Source: Streptomyces olivochromogenes (GTDB lineage Bacteria; Actinomycetota; Actinomycetes; Streptomycetales; Streptomycetaceae). Taken from it: 64,000 nucleotides of DNA. How positions within the stretch are numbered: position 1 is the stretch's first letter; every line of letters begins with the position of its first letter. The position numbers and the translations under genes were made by a program. The notes below the pieces were generated by a model. It was not told the DNA's origin. It searched no databases and was given only the letters and a program-made list of their open reading frames with translations. Positions 16,488 to 25,284 of this stretch are shown one piece after another. The DNA lies in contig NZ_JADDRL010000016.1 in NCBI RefSeq assembly GCF_021538895.1, positions 52,819 to 116,818 on the forward strand, written 5' to 3'.

Positions 16488-17288
16488 TCAGGGCCTGACC
16501 GCGAACACCATGCCGATGTCGCCGGCCTGCTGCACCGGATCCTGCTCGGTGCTGACCGTGAAGCCGTGCGCGAGGAGGACCTCGCAGACCGTGTCGCGGT
16601 TCTGTTGCCAGCGCTCCACCTCGACGACGGCTTGGCGGACCAGGGGCCAATGCCGTTCCTCGATACCGCTGAGCACATCGAGTTCGGCGCCTTCCACGTC
16701 GACCTTGAGCAGGTCGATGTGGTCGATGCCCTGCTCGTCGAGCACCGATGACAGCGGCCTGACCTTCACCCGGTGCGTCTCGAGCCGCCGCATCACCCGG
16801 AGCTTGCGGCCGACGAGAAGAGTGAGGACGGGCGCGGGTACGCGGCGCAGGACCGGCCCCAGGCCGCCCTGGCGGATCATTTCGACAACGCTGGCGGTGA
16901 CCCGCCGCCGCTCGGCCTCGATGTTCCCCTGATCCCGCGAGGAGGACGAGAAGATCGTGGCGGCCGGGACGTAGCTGAAATCGAGCTCGTCTTCCCGGGA
17001 CGCCAGGCCGTAAGGGAGCGCGGTCAGACGTCCGTTGAAGAACTCGCGAGCATTGCGTTCGAGTGTCGCGTGGAGTGGCGGCACCGGCTCGAAGGCGTAG
17101 ATCCGCACGTCCCCGTCCAGCCGCTCATAGACGGCCGCCGAGAACACGCCGATGTTGGCGCCCACGTCGAGTACCGTCGCGCCCGGCGTGCACTCGACAC
17201 CGTGGGTGAAGTAGCCGTCCACCTCCTCGCGCAGGAAGGACGCCTCCCAACGATTGATACTGTGCAGTTCAATCGTGTCCATGGTCAT
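16488..17288 (-). CDS. FkbM-family methyltransferase
   Basis: A 266-residue SAM-dependent methyltransferase. SAM-binding motif I is VLDVGANIGVFSAA (about 37-50), followed by YAFEPVPPLHATLERNA; the FkbM hallmark IDLLKVDVEGAELDVLSGIE lies near residue 200. FkbM enzymes O-methylate polyketides, sugars or other acceptors. ATG 17288 (MTMDTIEL) is chosen; ATG 17282 is also possible and neither has a strong ribosome site. No biosynthetic genes surround it, so it is probably lone cargo of the accessory region. Confidence 0.87.
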   Translation of the reverse strand: MTMDTIELHSINRWEASFLREEVDGYFTHGVECTPGATVLDVGANIGVFSAAVYERLDGDVRIYAFEPVPPLHATLERNAREFFNGRLTALPYGLASREDELDFSYVPAATIFSSSSRDQGNIEAERRRVTASVVEMIRQGGLGPVLRRVPAPVLTLLVGRKLRVMRRLETHRVKVRPLSSVLDEQGIDHIDLLKVDVEGAELDVLSGIEERHWPLVRQAVVEVERWQQNRDTVCEVLLAHGFTVSTEQDPVQQAGDIGMVFAVRP

Positions 17289-17512
17289 GACAAGGTGATG
17301 TATCAGGGTTGGAGTCAACAATCCAGCCCGCACGCTTCACTTCGGCCGCGTCTCTGATGCGCAGGGGTGTGACATCGGCCAGGTCGCTGAGCTGCGGCCG
17401 TGGACCTGATCAACACTGCGACTGCGACTCAGGCGAAAACCACCGATGAGTTCCGCCGACTGGGCCGGTCTACCAGGACGTACGCCATCGAGCCACCGAC
17501 TGGAGACCCGCC

Positions 17513-17983
17513 ATGACCAATCCCGCACACCCCGGCCGCATGCTGTTCGTGAACATCCCCGTGGCGGACCTGGAGCTCAGCAAGGCGTTCTTCGCCAAGC
17601 TCGGGTTCGGCTTCAACCCGATGTTCACCGACGAGACCGCCGCCTGCATGCTCGTCGGCGAGCACGCCTTCGTCATGCTGCTCACCCGCGAGAAGTTCGC
17701 GGAGTTCTCGAAGCTGCCGATGGCCGATCCCACCACGCACACGCTGGCGCTGTACTCCTTCAGCGTGTCGTCCCGCGACGAGGTCGATACGGTCAGCGCC
17801 GCCGCGCTCGCGGCGGGCGGCTCCAAGGCGGATGACGCCGAGGACTACGGCTTCATGTACTCACGCAGCTTCTTCGACCTCGACGGCCACGGCTGGCAGG
17901 TCATGTGGATGGACCCGGCGGCGGTGGAGCAGGGCCCCGAGGCGTTCGCGGCCTCCACGCAGGACGCCGACACCCCGGCCTGA
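17513..17983 (+). CDS. VOC (glyoxalase/bleomycin resistance-like) protein
   Basis: A 156-residue vicinal-oxygen-chelate fold protein. It starts MLFVNIPVADLELSKAFFAK after a short leader, with MLVGEHAFVMLLTREKFAEF and a late SFFDLDGHGWQVMWMDP carrying the conserved glutamate-position strand as in PhnB/glyoxalase-like proteins. Dimeric, metal-binding or ligand-sequestering roles are usual. ATG 17513 follows GGAGA. It is divergent from the FkbM gene across a 224-base gap without recognisable features. Confidence 0.85.
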   Translation: MTNPAHPGRMLFVNIPVADLELSKAFFAKLGFGFNPMFTDETAACMLVGEHAFVMLLTREKFAEFSKLPMADPTTHTLALYSFSVSSRDEVDTVSAAALAAGGSKADDAEDYGFMYSRSFFDLDGHGWQVMWMDPAAVEQGPEAFAASTQDADTPA

Positions 17984-18145
17984 CCCACCGCGTTCCGCAC
18001 GTGCGCCGTCGTCGTACGGCCGACCGCCCAGCCAAGACGGTTCTGACCTCATGCACTGCGTGCCTGCCTCTCGGAGAAGGTGAGGTTCGGGTCCGTCGAG
18101 GACCTCACAGCGCCGGATTCACGGGCTCGAACGCCACCACGCCGA

Positions 18146-18210
18146 GAGCCCCTCCCGGACGGGCAGGGGCTCAAATCGGCCCGACGGGCAAGAAGTTGCT
18201 GCCACTGAGG
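18146..18210. repeat. Fragment D: terminator plus inverted radical-SAM 3' fragment
   Basis: A hairpin (18146-18172, stem GAGCCCCT) is followed directly by 18172-18207. On the plus strand that stretch encodes QIGPTGKKLLPLRAEA, matching QIGPTGKKLLPLTVKN of the TIGR03960 C-terminus, but inverted relative to the intact gene and copies B and C. It lies in the 329-base gap before the SpoIIE gene, which holds nothing else I can name. Confidence 0.65.
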
Positions 18211-18312
18211 GCTGAAGCACAACGAAAGAATCGGGCCGGGCGGACCTTCAGGTCACCCAGGGTAGTCGGCAGCAGAGTGGAGCCATGGGCTTCAGCGAGG
18301 CAGGCTTGGTGC

Positions 18313-19461
18313 ATGCAGTGGTTCTTGCGCTCACCCCCTCGGCCAGGAGCGGGCAGTCGTGGCCGGGCCCTCTTCACGCTGATGCAGTGCGTCCCCTTCT
18401 TGATCGCCTTGGCCGTGCTGGTCATCGAGCTCACGCCCGCGCACTTCATCTATACCGGCCCTCTCCTCACCGCCGTCCCGGCGCTGGCGGCGGTGACCAT
18501 GGGGCCCAAGGGAACTACCGCGGCGGCGGCTTTCACACTGGTGATCAGCGTGACCACCGCGACCTATAACAATGCCTGGGGCACCCAGCAGGTCTACACC
18601 AATTTCCTGGCTCTGGGCCTCGTCTCCGTGGCCAGTTTCATCACCAGCAGCGCCGTGCAGGCCCGCAGACAGAGGGAACTCGACCAGGTCCGCCGCATCG
18701 CCGTGGCGGCCCAGGAGGTCGTGCTGCGGCCCGTGCCCTCCCGACTGGGGCCCCTGTCGGTGGGCAGCCTGTGCCTGGCGGCAGGTACCGGGGCACGGGT
18801 GGGCGGCGATCTGTACGAGGCCGTGCAGACTCCGTACGGCGTCCGGATGATCGTGGGGGACGTGCGGGGCAAGGGGCTCTCCGCGGTGCGAGCCGTGGGA
18901 GTGGTGCTGGGCGCCTTCCGGGAAGCCGTGCACTACGAGGACGAGCTCGTGGAGGTCATGAACCACTGCACGGCCGCGCTACGACGGGAAGCCGCCGTAC
19001 CGGGCGCGTACACGGAGGAAGCTCTGCTGGAAGGGTTCATCACGGCGCTCATCGCGCAGGTGCCGAACGAGCCCGTGGTGCAGCTGATCAACCGTGGGCA
19101 CCCGCCTCCGCTACTGCTGCACCACGGCAGGACAACACCTCTGATGCCGCCCTCCCCCTTGCCACCGCTCGGCCTCGAAGACCTCGCCAGTGACCTCCCC
19201 GACAAGCCCGACAGCTACCCGTTCACCCCGGGTGACCGTCTGTTGCTCTACACCGACGGCGTCATCGAGGCCCGCGACAGCGACGGCGCGTTCTTCGCCC
19301 TGCCGGAGACCATGGAAGGGATACGCGCCGACACCTCCCCACCGGACTTCCTGGAGCAACTGCACCAGGCGTTGATCCGCCACACCTGGGGCGATCTGGC
19401 GGACGATGTGGCGATGATCCTCGCCGACCGGCACAGCATCGAACAGAAGCCGATTCACTGA
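18313..19461 (+). CDS. Membrane PP2C/SpoIIE-type serine phosphatase
   Basis: A 382-residue protein. Residues about 20-115 hold three or four transmembrane helices (LMQCVPFLIALAVLVIELTP onward). The C-terminal SpoIIE/PP2C domain has the metal-binding ARVGGDLYEAV, GVRMIVGDVRGKGLSAV, NRGHPPPLLLHHG, DRLLLYTDGVIEARD and DLADDVAMILADR. Such phosphatases usually act on anti-sigma factor antagonists. The frame is open upstream through fragment D; ATG 18313 gives a normal N-terminus. No anti-sigma gene is adjacent. Confidence 0.88.
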   Translation: MQWFLRSPPRPGAGSRGRALFTLMQCVPFLIALAVLVIELTPAHFIYTGPLLTAVPALAAVTMGPKGTTAAAAFTLVISVTTATYNNAWGTQQVYTNFLALGLVSVASFITSSAVQARRQRELDQVRRIAVAAQEVVLRPVPSRLGPLSVGSLCLAAGTGARVGGDLYEAVQTPYGVRMIVGDVRGKGLSAVRAVGVVLGAFREAVHYEDELVEVMNHCTAALRREAAVPGAYTEEALLEGFITALIAQVPNEPVVQLINRGHPPPLLLHHGRTTPLMPPSPLPPLGLEDLASDLPDKPDSYPFTPGDRLLLYTDGVIEARDSDGAFFALPETMEGIRADTSPPDFLEQLHQALIRHTWGDLADDVAMILADRHSIEQKPIH

Positions 19462-19473
19462 CTCCAGGTAATG

Positions 19474-19504
19474 GGCCCCTGACCAGCCAAGTTGGTCAGG
19501 GGCC
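19474..19504 (+). terminator. Terminator of the SpoIIE phosphatase gene
   Basis: A 12-bp perfect stem (GGCCCCTGACCA / TGGTCAGGGGCC) with a 7-base loop, 12 bases after the stop at 19461. No long T-run follows, as is common in streptomycetes. Confidence 0.8.
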
Positions 19505-19620
19505 GCGGTCCGGCCGGACGCTCACTCGCGACCGTGGCCACTTCGGTTCCCAGCACCTCACACCTGGTGTGATGGTCTCCCTCCTGGGGCCCGCGGTCGT
19601 CGGCGGCGGGTAGGCGTCGG

Positions 19621-20292
19621 TCAGGGCTGAGGCGCCACCGCTACCCACTGGGATGCGGGTTGCTGCCCTTGCGCCGGGGCGGGGCACACGAGGGCGTTGG
19701 TGGCCGCGCAGTGCAGGGTGTAGACCGTGCCGCCCTGGGTGATGATCTTGTAGAACGCGTCGCTGCCCTGGGCGTCGACCGAGACGCCGCAGACCGAGGA
19801 GTTCGTGGGGAAGCCGGCGATCGTGCTGAGGTCGGTCCAGCCGGGATCGTTGGCCGGGCCCGAGACGATGTTCGGGTTGTCCGGGTCGGTGTTGGTGATG
19901 CGCCTACCGGCGAACGGCACCCCGTTTCTGAGTGCGGCAAGGAATTGCTCGTTGCCGTTCGGCTTCGACGAGTCCACGCCGGTGCCGCACGCCGTCGCGG
20001 TCGCCGTCACGGTCGCGGTGGCGGGCACGGTCGCGGTCACGGACGGGGTTGCGGTCACGGTCTTTGTCACCGTGACGGTAGGTTTGACGGTCTTGGTCGG
20101 GCAATCGCCGCCGTAGTCTTCCGAACGGTGGCTCGGTTTGGTCTCGTCGCAGTGCGGGTCGGTGGCGTGCACCGCGCCCTTCTGAGAGGTCATGCCGGCG
20201 GCGACCGCCACTGCGGGGGTCCCTACCGCGACCGTCACCGCCGCTGCAATCGCGGCAAGCTTGCGAAGGTTCCTGCGCCCGCCTTGAGGCAC
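19621..20292 (-). CDS. Exported protein with Thr-Val repeat linker
   Basis: A 223-residue exported protein. The signal peptide occupies residues about 8-32 (LRKLAAIAAAVTVAVGTPAV). A low-complexity TVTVTKTV/TATVTATA linker (about 70-100) leads to a globular C-terminus with paired cysteines (SSVCGVSV, LHCAATNALVCPAP) that probably form disulfides. A cell-wall-spanning tether with a small exposed domain is plausible. The repeat linker makes the DNA locally repetitive. Function unknown. Confidence 0.65.
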   Translation of the reverse strand: MPQGGRRNLRKLAAIAAAVTVAVGTPAVAVAAGMTSQKGAVHATDPHCDETKPSHRSEDYGGDCPTKTVKPTVTVTKTVTATPSVTATVPATATVTATATACGTGVDSSKPNGNEQFLAALRNGVPFAGRRITNTDPDNPNIVSGPANDPGWTDLSTIAGFPTNSSVCGVSVDAQGSDAFYKIITQGGTVYTLHCAATNALVCPAPAQGQQPASQWVAVAPQP

Positions 20293-20499
20293 TGGCTCAA
20301 GTTACGAGGCCGTCCTGTGCTCAGGACTCATATGGGTGCTCCTTGCTTCAAGAGTTTCGGGTGGTTTCCCGAGCCCGAATGCGAGCCTGCCGGGCGCGCT
20401 CTGAAGCAAAGGCGCAGTCATGCGCAAACACACAGATAGATCAACACAACGGGCTAGCTGGTAGCCCTGGAGCGACTTGGCCGGGAACGGCGTCAATCG

Positions 20500-20755
20500 C
20501 TGCTATGCCGCCCCATCGGACCAGAGGAGGCCACGGCCTGCCGTGCCATTCACCAGGGATCTGTCCAGGGTGACGAACCCGCCCTCATCGTCGAAGCCGC
20601 CGGGCGCGTTCGTAGCGCGGTTGTTGTTGACGGTGCTGCCGGTCAGCGTCTCCGCGCCGGAGCCGATGCCGATGCCGATGTCGGCGTATCCGCCCCCCAC
20701 GCCGCTTGGCCCCACCGCAGCGGTGGCGTTGATGACGCCGCCGAGAATTCTCTGA
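20500..20755 (-). pseudogene. Relic of a right-handed beta-helix repeat protein
   Basis: The minus strand reads GIGIGSGAETLTGSTVNNNR, then ATNAPGGFDDEGGFVTLDRS and LVNGTA. This is the LTLTGSTVSGNxA...GGGIxNxGTVTLxxS pattern of polymorphic beta-helix proteins, often exported and adhesin- or pectate lyase-like. No start, signal peptide or full repeat set is present. It lies in the 605-base gap between the exported protein and the ferredoxin gene; the rest of the gap shows nothing recognisable. Confidence 0.55.
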
Positions 20756-20897
20756 CGGCATTCCGGCGCACCGTGTCACACGGTTTCCTCGAAATGGCAA
20801 TCCAAAAGTGCGCCGCTTACGTATCCAAAATGCAGCCACAACGCCGGAGTGGCGCCGGCTTGAGGGTCTGCAGCTCCCACTCCCTGCGGAGGTCGGG

Positions 20898-21125
20898 GTG
20901 AAAGTTGTCGTTGATCTTTCCCGATGTGAGGGGTACGCGCAGTGCGCGTTCCTGGCTCCGGAGGCGTTCCGGATGCGCGGCGAGGAAGCGCTCATGTACG
21001 ACCCGAACCCCGACGACGCCCGGCGCGACCAGGTGCTGCGGGCCGCGGCGGCCTGCCCGGTCCAGGCGATCCTGGTGGACCAGCCGGAGGGACGGAACGT
21101 ACCGGCTGAGGCGTCGACGTCATGA
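20898..21125 (+). CDS. 3Fe-4S type ferredoxin, P450 redox partner
   Basis: A 75-residue ferredoxin. It begins VKVVVDLSRCEGYAQCAFLA, where C-x5-C replaces the C-x2-C-x2-C of 4Fe-4S ferredoxins, and ends with CPVQAI. This is the actinobacterial P450 partner type with one 3Fe-4S cluster. GTG 20898 is preceded by GGAGG. The stop overlaps the ATG of the reductase-P450 gene (ATGA), so the pair is a complete electron-transfer operon: reductase, ferredoxin and P450. Confidence 0.9.
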   Translation: MKVVVDLSRCEGYAQCAFLAPEAFRMRGEEALMYDPNPDDARRDQVLRAAAACPVQAILVDQPEGRNVPAEASTS

Positions 21126-23743
21126 CCAGCGCCGACAACCTGCGAGCGTTCAAGCGCGACGGCCGCATCGTGATCGTAGGGGCGTCACTGGCGGGACTGC
21201 GGGCCGCGGAGGCCCTGCGCGACGAGGGTTTCACCGGATCGCTGACCATGATCGGCGACGAGCTCGGCGAACCCTACGACCGGCCTCCCCTGTCCAAACA
21301 AGTACTGACCGGATGGGTGTCGGCCGAGGAAACCGCTTTGCCCCGCCGTCGTGACATCAATGCGCGGTGGCTGCTGGGCGTGCCCGCCGGCGGACTGAAC
21401 CTCGCGACGCACCACGTGCGTCTCGCCGACGGACGCGAGGTTCCCTTCGACCGGGTGCTGATCTCCACCGGGGTGCGCGCCCGGCCGTGGTTCGTCGAGA
21501 GCGAGGCGGCCCTGGACGGAGTGTTCGTGGTACGGACCCGCGAGCACGCCGAGGGCCTGCAGCGCGCCCTCGCCGCCGGACCCTCCCGCGTTCTCGTCAT
21601 CGGTGCGGGATTCACCGGCTCCGAGATCGCCTCCGTCTGCCGCGAGCGGGACATCCCGGTGACCGTCGCCGAACTCGGGGCGGCCCCGCTGGCCGGGGCA
21701 CTGGGTGCCGTGATCGGCGAGGTCGCGGCGGACATGCAGCGCGATCACGGCGTGGACCTGCGCTGCGGTGTCAGGGTCACCCGGCTGGAGGGCGACGCGC
21801 AGGGACGGTTCCGCCGTGCTCACTTCGACGACGGCAGCACGATCGACGCCGACGTGGCGGTGGTGGCCCTCGGGAGCATCCGCAACACCGAGTGGCTGCG
21901 GAAGTCGGGACTCGCGGCGGGCGTGTGGGGGATCACCTGCGACACCGGCTGCCGCGCTCTCGACATCGATGGCCGCGTCACCGACGACGTCTTCGCCGCG
22001 GGAGACGTGGCACGTTGCCCGAACCCCGTCTACGAAAACCGGCTGATCTCGCTGGAGCACTGGGCGAATGCTGTGGAGCAGGCCGAGGTCGCGGCGCACA
22101 ACATGGTCAACGGCCATGCGGACCGCCGGCCCTACCTGTCCATCCCGGTGTTCTGGTCGATCCAGTTCGGCGTCAACATCAAGTCCGTCGGCGTACCGAC
22201 CTTCGCCGACGAGGTGGTCGTCACCCATGGATCGCTGGACGACCACCGTTTCGTCACCGCGTACGGCTATCGGGGCCGCGTCACGGCTGCCGTGAGCTTC
22301 AACAACGCCAGGTGGCTGGACCACTACCGACGATTGATCGAGACCGCCGCACCTTTCCCGCCCCCCTGCCCCACGCCGGACCGGCCGACCGACATGAAAC
22401 CGGTGCCCGTCGACTTCCCCGGCCCCGCCCTGCTCGCGCAGGGCGCCACGATGGTCGTCACCGGACAGGACCCGGCTGGGCGCCACGTCACGGCCGTGCG
22501 GCGGCATCGGCAGGAGGACGGCCGGCTGACCACGACCGATACGTCCGGCACGCTGCAACGGATCTTCGACTACTCGTCCCGGGCCGACCCGTACCCGCTG
22601 TATGCCGAGCTGCGTAAGACGCCGGTGGCCCGGCAGGAGGACGGCAGCTACGTCATCAGCACCTATCGCGAGATCACGCACGTACTGAATGACCCGCACC
22701 TGAGCTCCGACGTACGCAATCTGTCGCGTCCGCCCTCAGCCGAGGGAGGGGCCGCGTCGTCGTTCATCCACATGGACCCGCCCGAGCACGATCGCCTGCG
22801 GCGTACGGCGATGCGTCACTTCGGCCCCCCGCACACCCCTGGGCTGGTGACCGGGTTCGAAGGCTTCCTGACCGCCACCGTCGGCAGCCTGATCGACGAT
22901 GTGGCGGGCAAGGAGCGGATCGACGTCGTCGACGACTTCGCCTTCCCGCTCCCCGTGACCGTGATCTGTCACTTGCTCGGCGTGCCACGCGAGGACGAGC
23001 CGAGGTTCCACCTCTGGGTGAACGACATCATGAACTCGGTCGACTACGAGCCCAAGACCGACCCGAAGGAGAAACTGGACAAGGGCGTACAGGCCCGCGA
23101 GAAGCTGCGCCAGTGCCTCGGCGAGCTGGTGGAACAGCGCCACGGCCGGCCGGGCGACGGTCTGTTGGGGCGGCTGGCCAACGACGACGGGCCCGACGGT
23201 CGGATGGCCGACACCGAAATCGTCGCCACCGCCAAACTGCTGCTCATCGCCGGTCATGAGACCGCCGTCAACCTCATCACCAACGGCATGCTGACGCTGC
23301 TGCGCCACCCGCAGGTGCTGCGGCGACTGCGCGACGAACCGGACCTCGTCGTGCCGCTGGTCGAGGAACTGCTGCGCTACGAGCCGCCGGTGCAGATCAT
23401 TCCCTGGCGGGCTGCGTACAGCGACATCACCGTCGGCGACACCGTCATTCCCAAGGGCTCGCAGATCATGCTCATGCTGGCCTCGGGCAGCCGCGATCCG
23501 AACCGCTTCCACGACCCCGACCGCTTCGACCCCGACCGACGTGACAACCAGCACCTCGGCTTCGGCAGCGGCGCCCACCTGTGCTTCGGCGGCCCACTGG
23601 CCCGCCTGGAAACCCAGATCGCCCTGACCCAGCTGGTACGCCGCCTCGACCACCCCAGCCTGGTCACCGACCCCCCGCCGTACCGGCCCAGCCCCGTTCT
23701 TCGGGGTCCGATCCATCTGGACATCGAGCAGGGTGCCGGTTGA
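21122..23743 (+). CDS. Ferredoxin reductase-cytochrome P450 fusion protein
   Basis: An 873-residue single ORF. Residues 1 to about 410 are an NAD(P)H ferredoxin reductase: FAD-binding RIVIVGASLAGLRAAEALR, YDRPPLSKQVL, a second Rossmann motif VLVIGAGFTGSEIAS and FAAGDVARCPNP. A linker ends near residue 468. Residues about 475-873 are a complete P450: I-helix AGHETAVNL (about 710), ExxR EELLR (about 748) and heme loop FGSGAHLCFGG with the cysteine ligand at about 821. At the junction AGGAGG (22512-22517) precedes CTGACC (22526) by 8 bases, exactly where a separate P450 start would be expected. The fusion may therefore be recent, or two products may be made. Confidence 0.85.
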   Translation: MTSADNLRAFKRDGRIVIVGASLAGLRAAEALRDEGFTGSLTMIGDELGEPYDRPPLSKQVLTGWVSAEETALPRRRDINARWLLGVPAGGLNLATHHVRLADGREVPFDRVLISTGVRARPWFVESEAALDGVFVVRTREHAEGLQRALAAGPSRVLVIGAGFTGSEIASVCRERDIPVTVAELGAAPLAGALGAVIGEVAADMQRDHGVDLRCGVRVTRLEGDAQGRFRRAHFDDGSTIDADVAVVALGSIRNTEWLRKSGLAAGVWGITCDTGCRALDIDGRVTDDVFAAGDVARCPNPVYENRLISLEHWANAVEQAEVAAHNMVNGHADRRPYLSIPVFWSIQFGVNIKSVGVPTFADEVVVTHGSLDDHRFVTAYGYRGRVTAAVSFNNARWLDHYRRLIETAAPFPPPCPTPDRPTDMKPVPVDFPGPALLAQGATMVVTGQDPAGRHVTAVRRHRQEDGRLTTTDTSGTLQRIFDYSSRADPYPLYAELRKTPVARQEDGSYVISTYREITHVLNDPHLSSDVRNLSRPPSAEGGAASSFIHMDPPEHDRLRRTAMRHFGPPHTPGLVTGFEGFLTATVGSLIDDVAGKERIDVVDDFAFPLPVTVICHLLGVPREDEPRFHLWVNDIMNSVDYEPKTDPKEKLDKGVQAREKLRQCLGELVEQRHGRPGDGLLGRLANDDGPDGRMADTEIVATAKLLLIAGHETAVNLITNGMLTLLRHPQVLRRLRDEPDLVVPLVEELLRYEPPVQIIPWRAAYSDITVGDTVIPKGSQIMLMLASGSRDPNRFHDPDRFDPDRRDNQHLGFGSGAHLCFGGPLARLETQIALTQLVRRLDHPSLVTDPPPYRPSPVLRGPIHLDIEQGAG

Positions 23744-23764
23744 CGCGACAGCCGGGGGCAGTCA

Positions 23765-23794
23765 GAAGGGAGCGCCGCGAACGGCGCCCCCTTC
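23765..23794 (+). terminator. Terminator of the ferredoxin/P450 operon
   Basis: A GC-rich hairpin 22 bases past the P450 stop: GAAGGG-A-GCGCCG, loop CGAA, CGGCGC-C-CCCTTC, with one mismatch in a 13-bp stem. Confidence 0.75.
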
Positions 23795-23873
23795 GGTGCG
23801 CGTGACCACTCGCAGCGGGTGTCGGGCCAGCGTTCTTCACCGTTCTGAGGACAGAGGACCACCCACACTCGCG
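23795..23873. repeat. Fragment E: degenerate radical-SAM 3' fragment
   Basis: The first 48 bases are close to 29850-29900, the end of the TIGR03960 gene (minus-strand coding of KNAGPTPASSGHAH), with several substitutions. About 45 bases of the internal region are then missing. The distal CACCCACACTCGCGC matches the sequence bordering fragment B at 27890-27906. It is a decayed copy in the same orientation as the intact gene. Confidence 0.55.
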
Positions 23874-24125
23874 CCACGCCCCCGGAAGACAGGCTGATGC
23901 ACGAGGTTCCAGCCGACCACCGCTTTAGGAGAGAGGCGGGGAGATCGTCCCGCTGACCTGGGGCGTCGATACCGGGTCAGGCTGCCGGGAACTCGACCGC
24001 GAGGCGATCCCGTTGACCGTGGCTAACCCCTGCATCTGGCACGGCAGTGGCACGAACCTCAGTCGACGACAGCCAGCTACGACGGCGGGTGCGCCGAGTG
24101 ATCACGCACGCGTGTGCCTCGCTCT

Positions 24126-24223
24126 ACCCCCACCGGCCTTAGCCACGCTTTCGGGCTGCCGACCAGAGCAACCCGCGACGGCTGGCCGGTGACGACGGTG
24201 TCCGAGCTCTCAGCTTGGGAAGC
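24126..24223. repeat. Diverged repeat plus tRNA-Gly(CCC) anticodon-arm scrap
   Basis: Positions 24126-24203 resemble 27227-27304 (both begin ACCCCCACCGGCCT.AGCCACGCT and contain GACCAGAGCA and GTGACGACGG). Right after it, 24207-24223 (CTCTCAGCTTGGGAAGC) is identical to 26347-26363 in the tRNA-Gly fragment. The direct doublet GGGCACGC follows at about 24331-24350. The 734-base gap 23744-24477 thus holds a terminator and recombination scars but no gene I can support. Confidence 0.45.
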
Positions 24224-24477
24224 GACGGCGCTTCCGCGGTGAGATGGCCTCTGATCTGGTCGTATGTGCTCTGGCGTAGCGGTCGGGAGTGCGGGATCGC
24301 ACCGCTGTTGACCGTGGTTGACCGCTCTTATGGGCACGCTATGGGCACGCGGCCGGTCCAGGGGTCTGGCGGATGTTCGTGGGGTCCGGGGCGGCGCAAG
24401 TCCGGAGGGATAGCCGTCGGCCGGGCCGGCTGTCCTTGCGTTCGCACACCAGGCGAGTTGGAGGATCCGCTCGTGGT

Positions 24478-25284
24478 GTGATCGTCGCCACAGAGACGAC
24501 GAGTGTCGAGCGGACAGGGCTGGTTGTGGAACTTTCCCTGCGTGACCGGATACGCGCCGGTGATCCGGAAGCCTTCGCCGAACTGTTCGGCGCGCATGCC
24601 AGGGCCGTCTACGGCCATGCCGCCCGCCTGTCGGCGGACCGGGGCACTGCGGAGGACGTGGTGTCCCTGACCTTCCTGGAAGCCTGGCGGCTCAGGGAGA
24701 AGCTGAGACCCGAAGCCGCGGTCCTGGACGAAGACGCCGACGTGCCCGACGGCGACGGACTGCGCCCCTGGCTGTACGGCATCGCCACCAACGTTCTGCG
24801 CAACATACGCCGCGCCGCCCGTCGGCACAGCGCCACGCTCGCCCGGCTCCCCGACCGCCCGGCGGACCGTGACACCCTGCCCGACTTCGCCGACGACGTC
24901 GTCGGGCGCATGGAGAAAGCCGAGCGGCTCGCTGCCGCGCATACCGCGCTCGGCCGGCTGCGCAGAGCCGAGCGTGAAGTGTTCGCACTGTGCGTCTGGT
25001 CGGGACTGAGCTACGCGGCCGCAGGCGAGGCCCTCGGTGTGCCGGCCAGCACCGTACGGTCGCGGCTCGCCCGGGCAAGGCAGCGTCTACGGTCGTTGTC
25101 GGAGGCGGAGTTGGCCCGGCGCAGGTCCGCCGGGCAGCCGGCCACGTACCCGGGGGAGCCAAGTGCCGCCGCGATACGCGATGTTCCACCTCAGCAGGAA
25201 AAGCCGGGACTCGGCCCGCGCACCGGACAGGTACCGGGTGGCCGTCCCGAAACGGCCCGGTCGACTCAGGAGAAGCACCGATGA
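24478..25284 (+). CDS. ECF-type RNA polymerase sigma factor
   Basis: A 268-residue sigma-70 family ECF factor. Region 2 covers FAELFGAHARAVYGHAARLS and GTAEDVVSLTFLEAWRLRE; region 4 covers LRRAEREVFALCVWSGLSYA and the helix-turn-helix GVPASTVRSRLARARQRL. A proline-rich tail of about 60 residues follows. GTG 24478 is the best-supported start (GGAGG at 24460-24464, rather long spacing); GTG 24526 is possible. Its stop overlaps the next ATG. Sigma factors of this kind are usually paired with a CU044_5270 membrane protein, as here. Confidence 0.87.
   Translation: MIVATETTSVERTGLVVELSLRDRIRAGDPEAFAELFGAHARAVYGHAARLSADRGTAEDVVSLTFLEAWRLREKLRPEAAVLDEDADVPDGDGLRPWLYGIATNVLRNIRRAARRHSATLARLPDRPADRDTLPDFADDVVGRMEKAERLAAAHTALGRLRRAEREVFALCVWSGLSYAAAGEALGVPASTVRSRLARARQRLRSLSEAELARRRSAGQPATYPGEPSAAAIRDVPPQQEKPGLGPRTGQVPGGRPETARSTQEKHR

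Noticed and set aside
19980..20100. Repetitive GGTCACGG/CGGTCAC stretch considered as a CRISPR-like or operator array
   Set aside because: It is in frame and encodes the Thr-Val linker of the exported protein, with no regular repeat-spacer pattern.
23744..24477. Search for an integrase gene near the tRNA-Gly scraps
   Set aside because: No frame shows the tyrosine- or serine-recombinase motifs; only repeats and short shadow ORFs are present.
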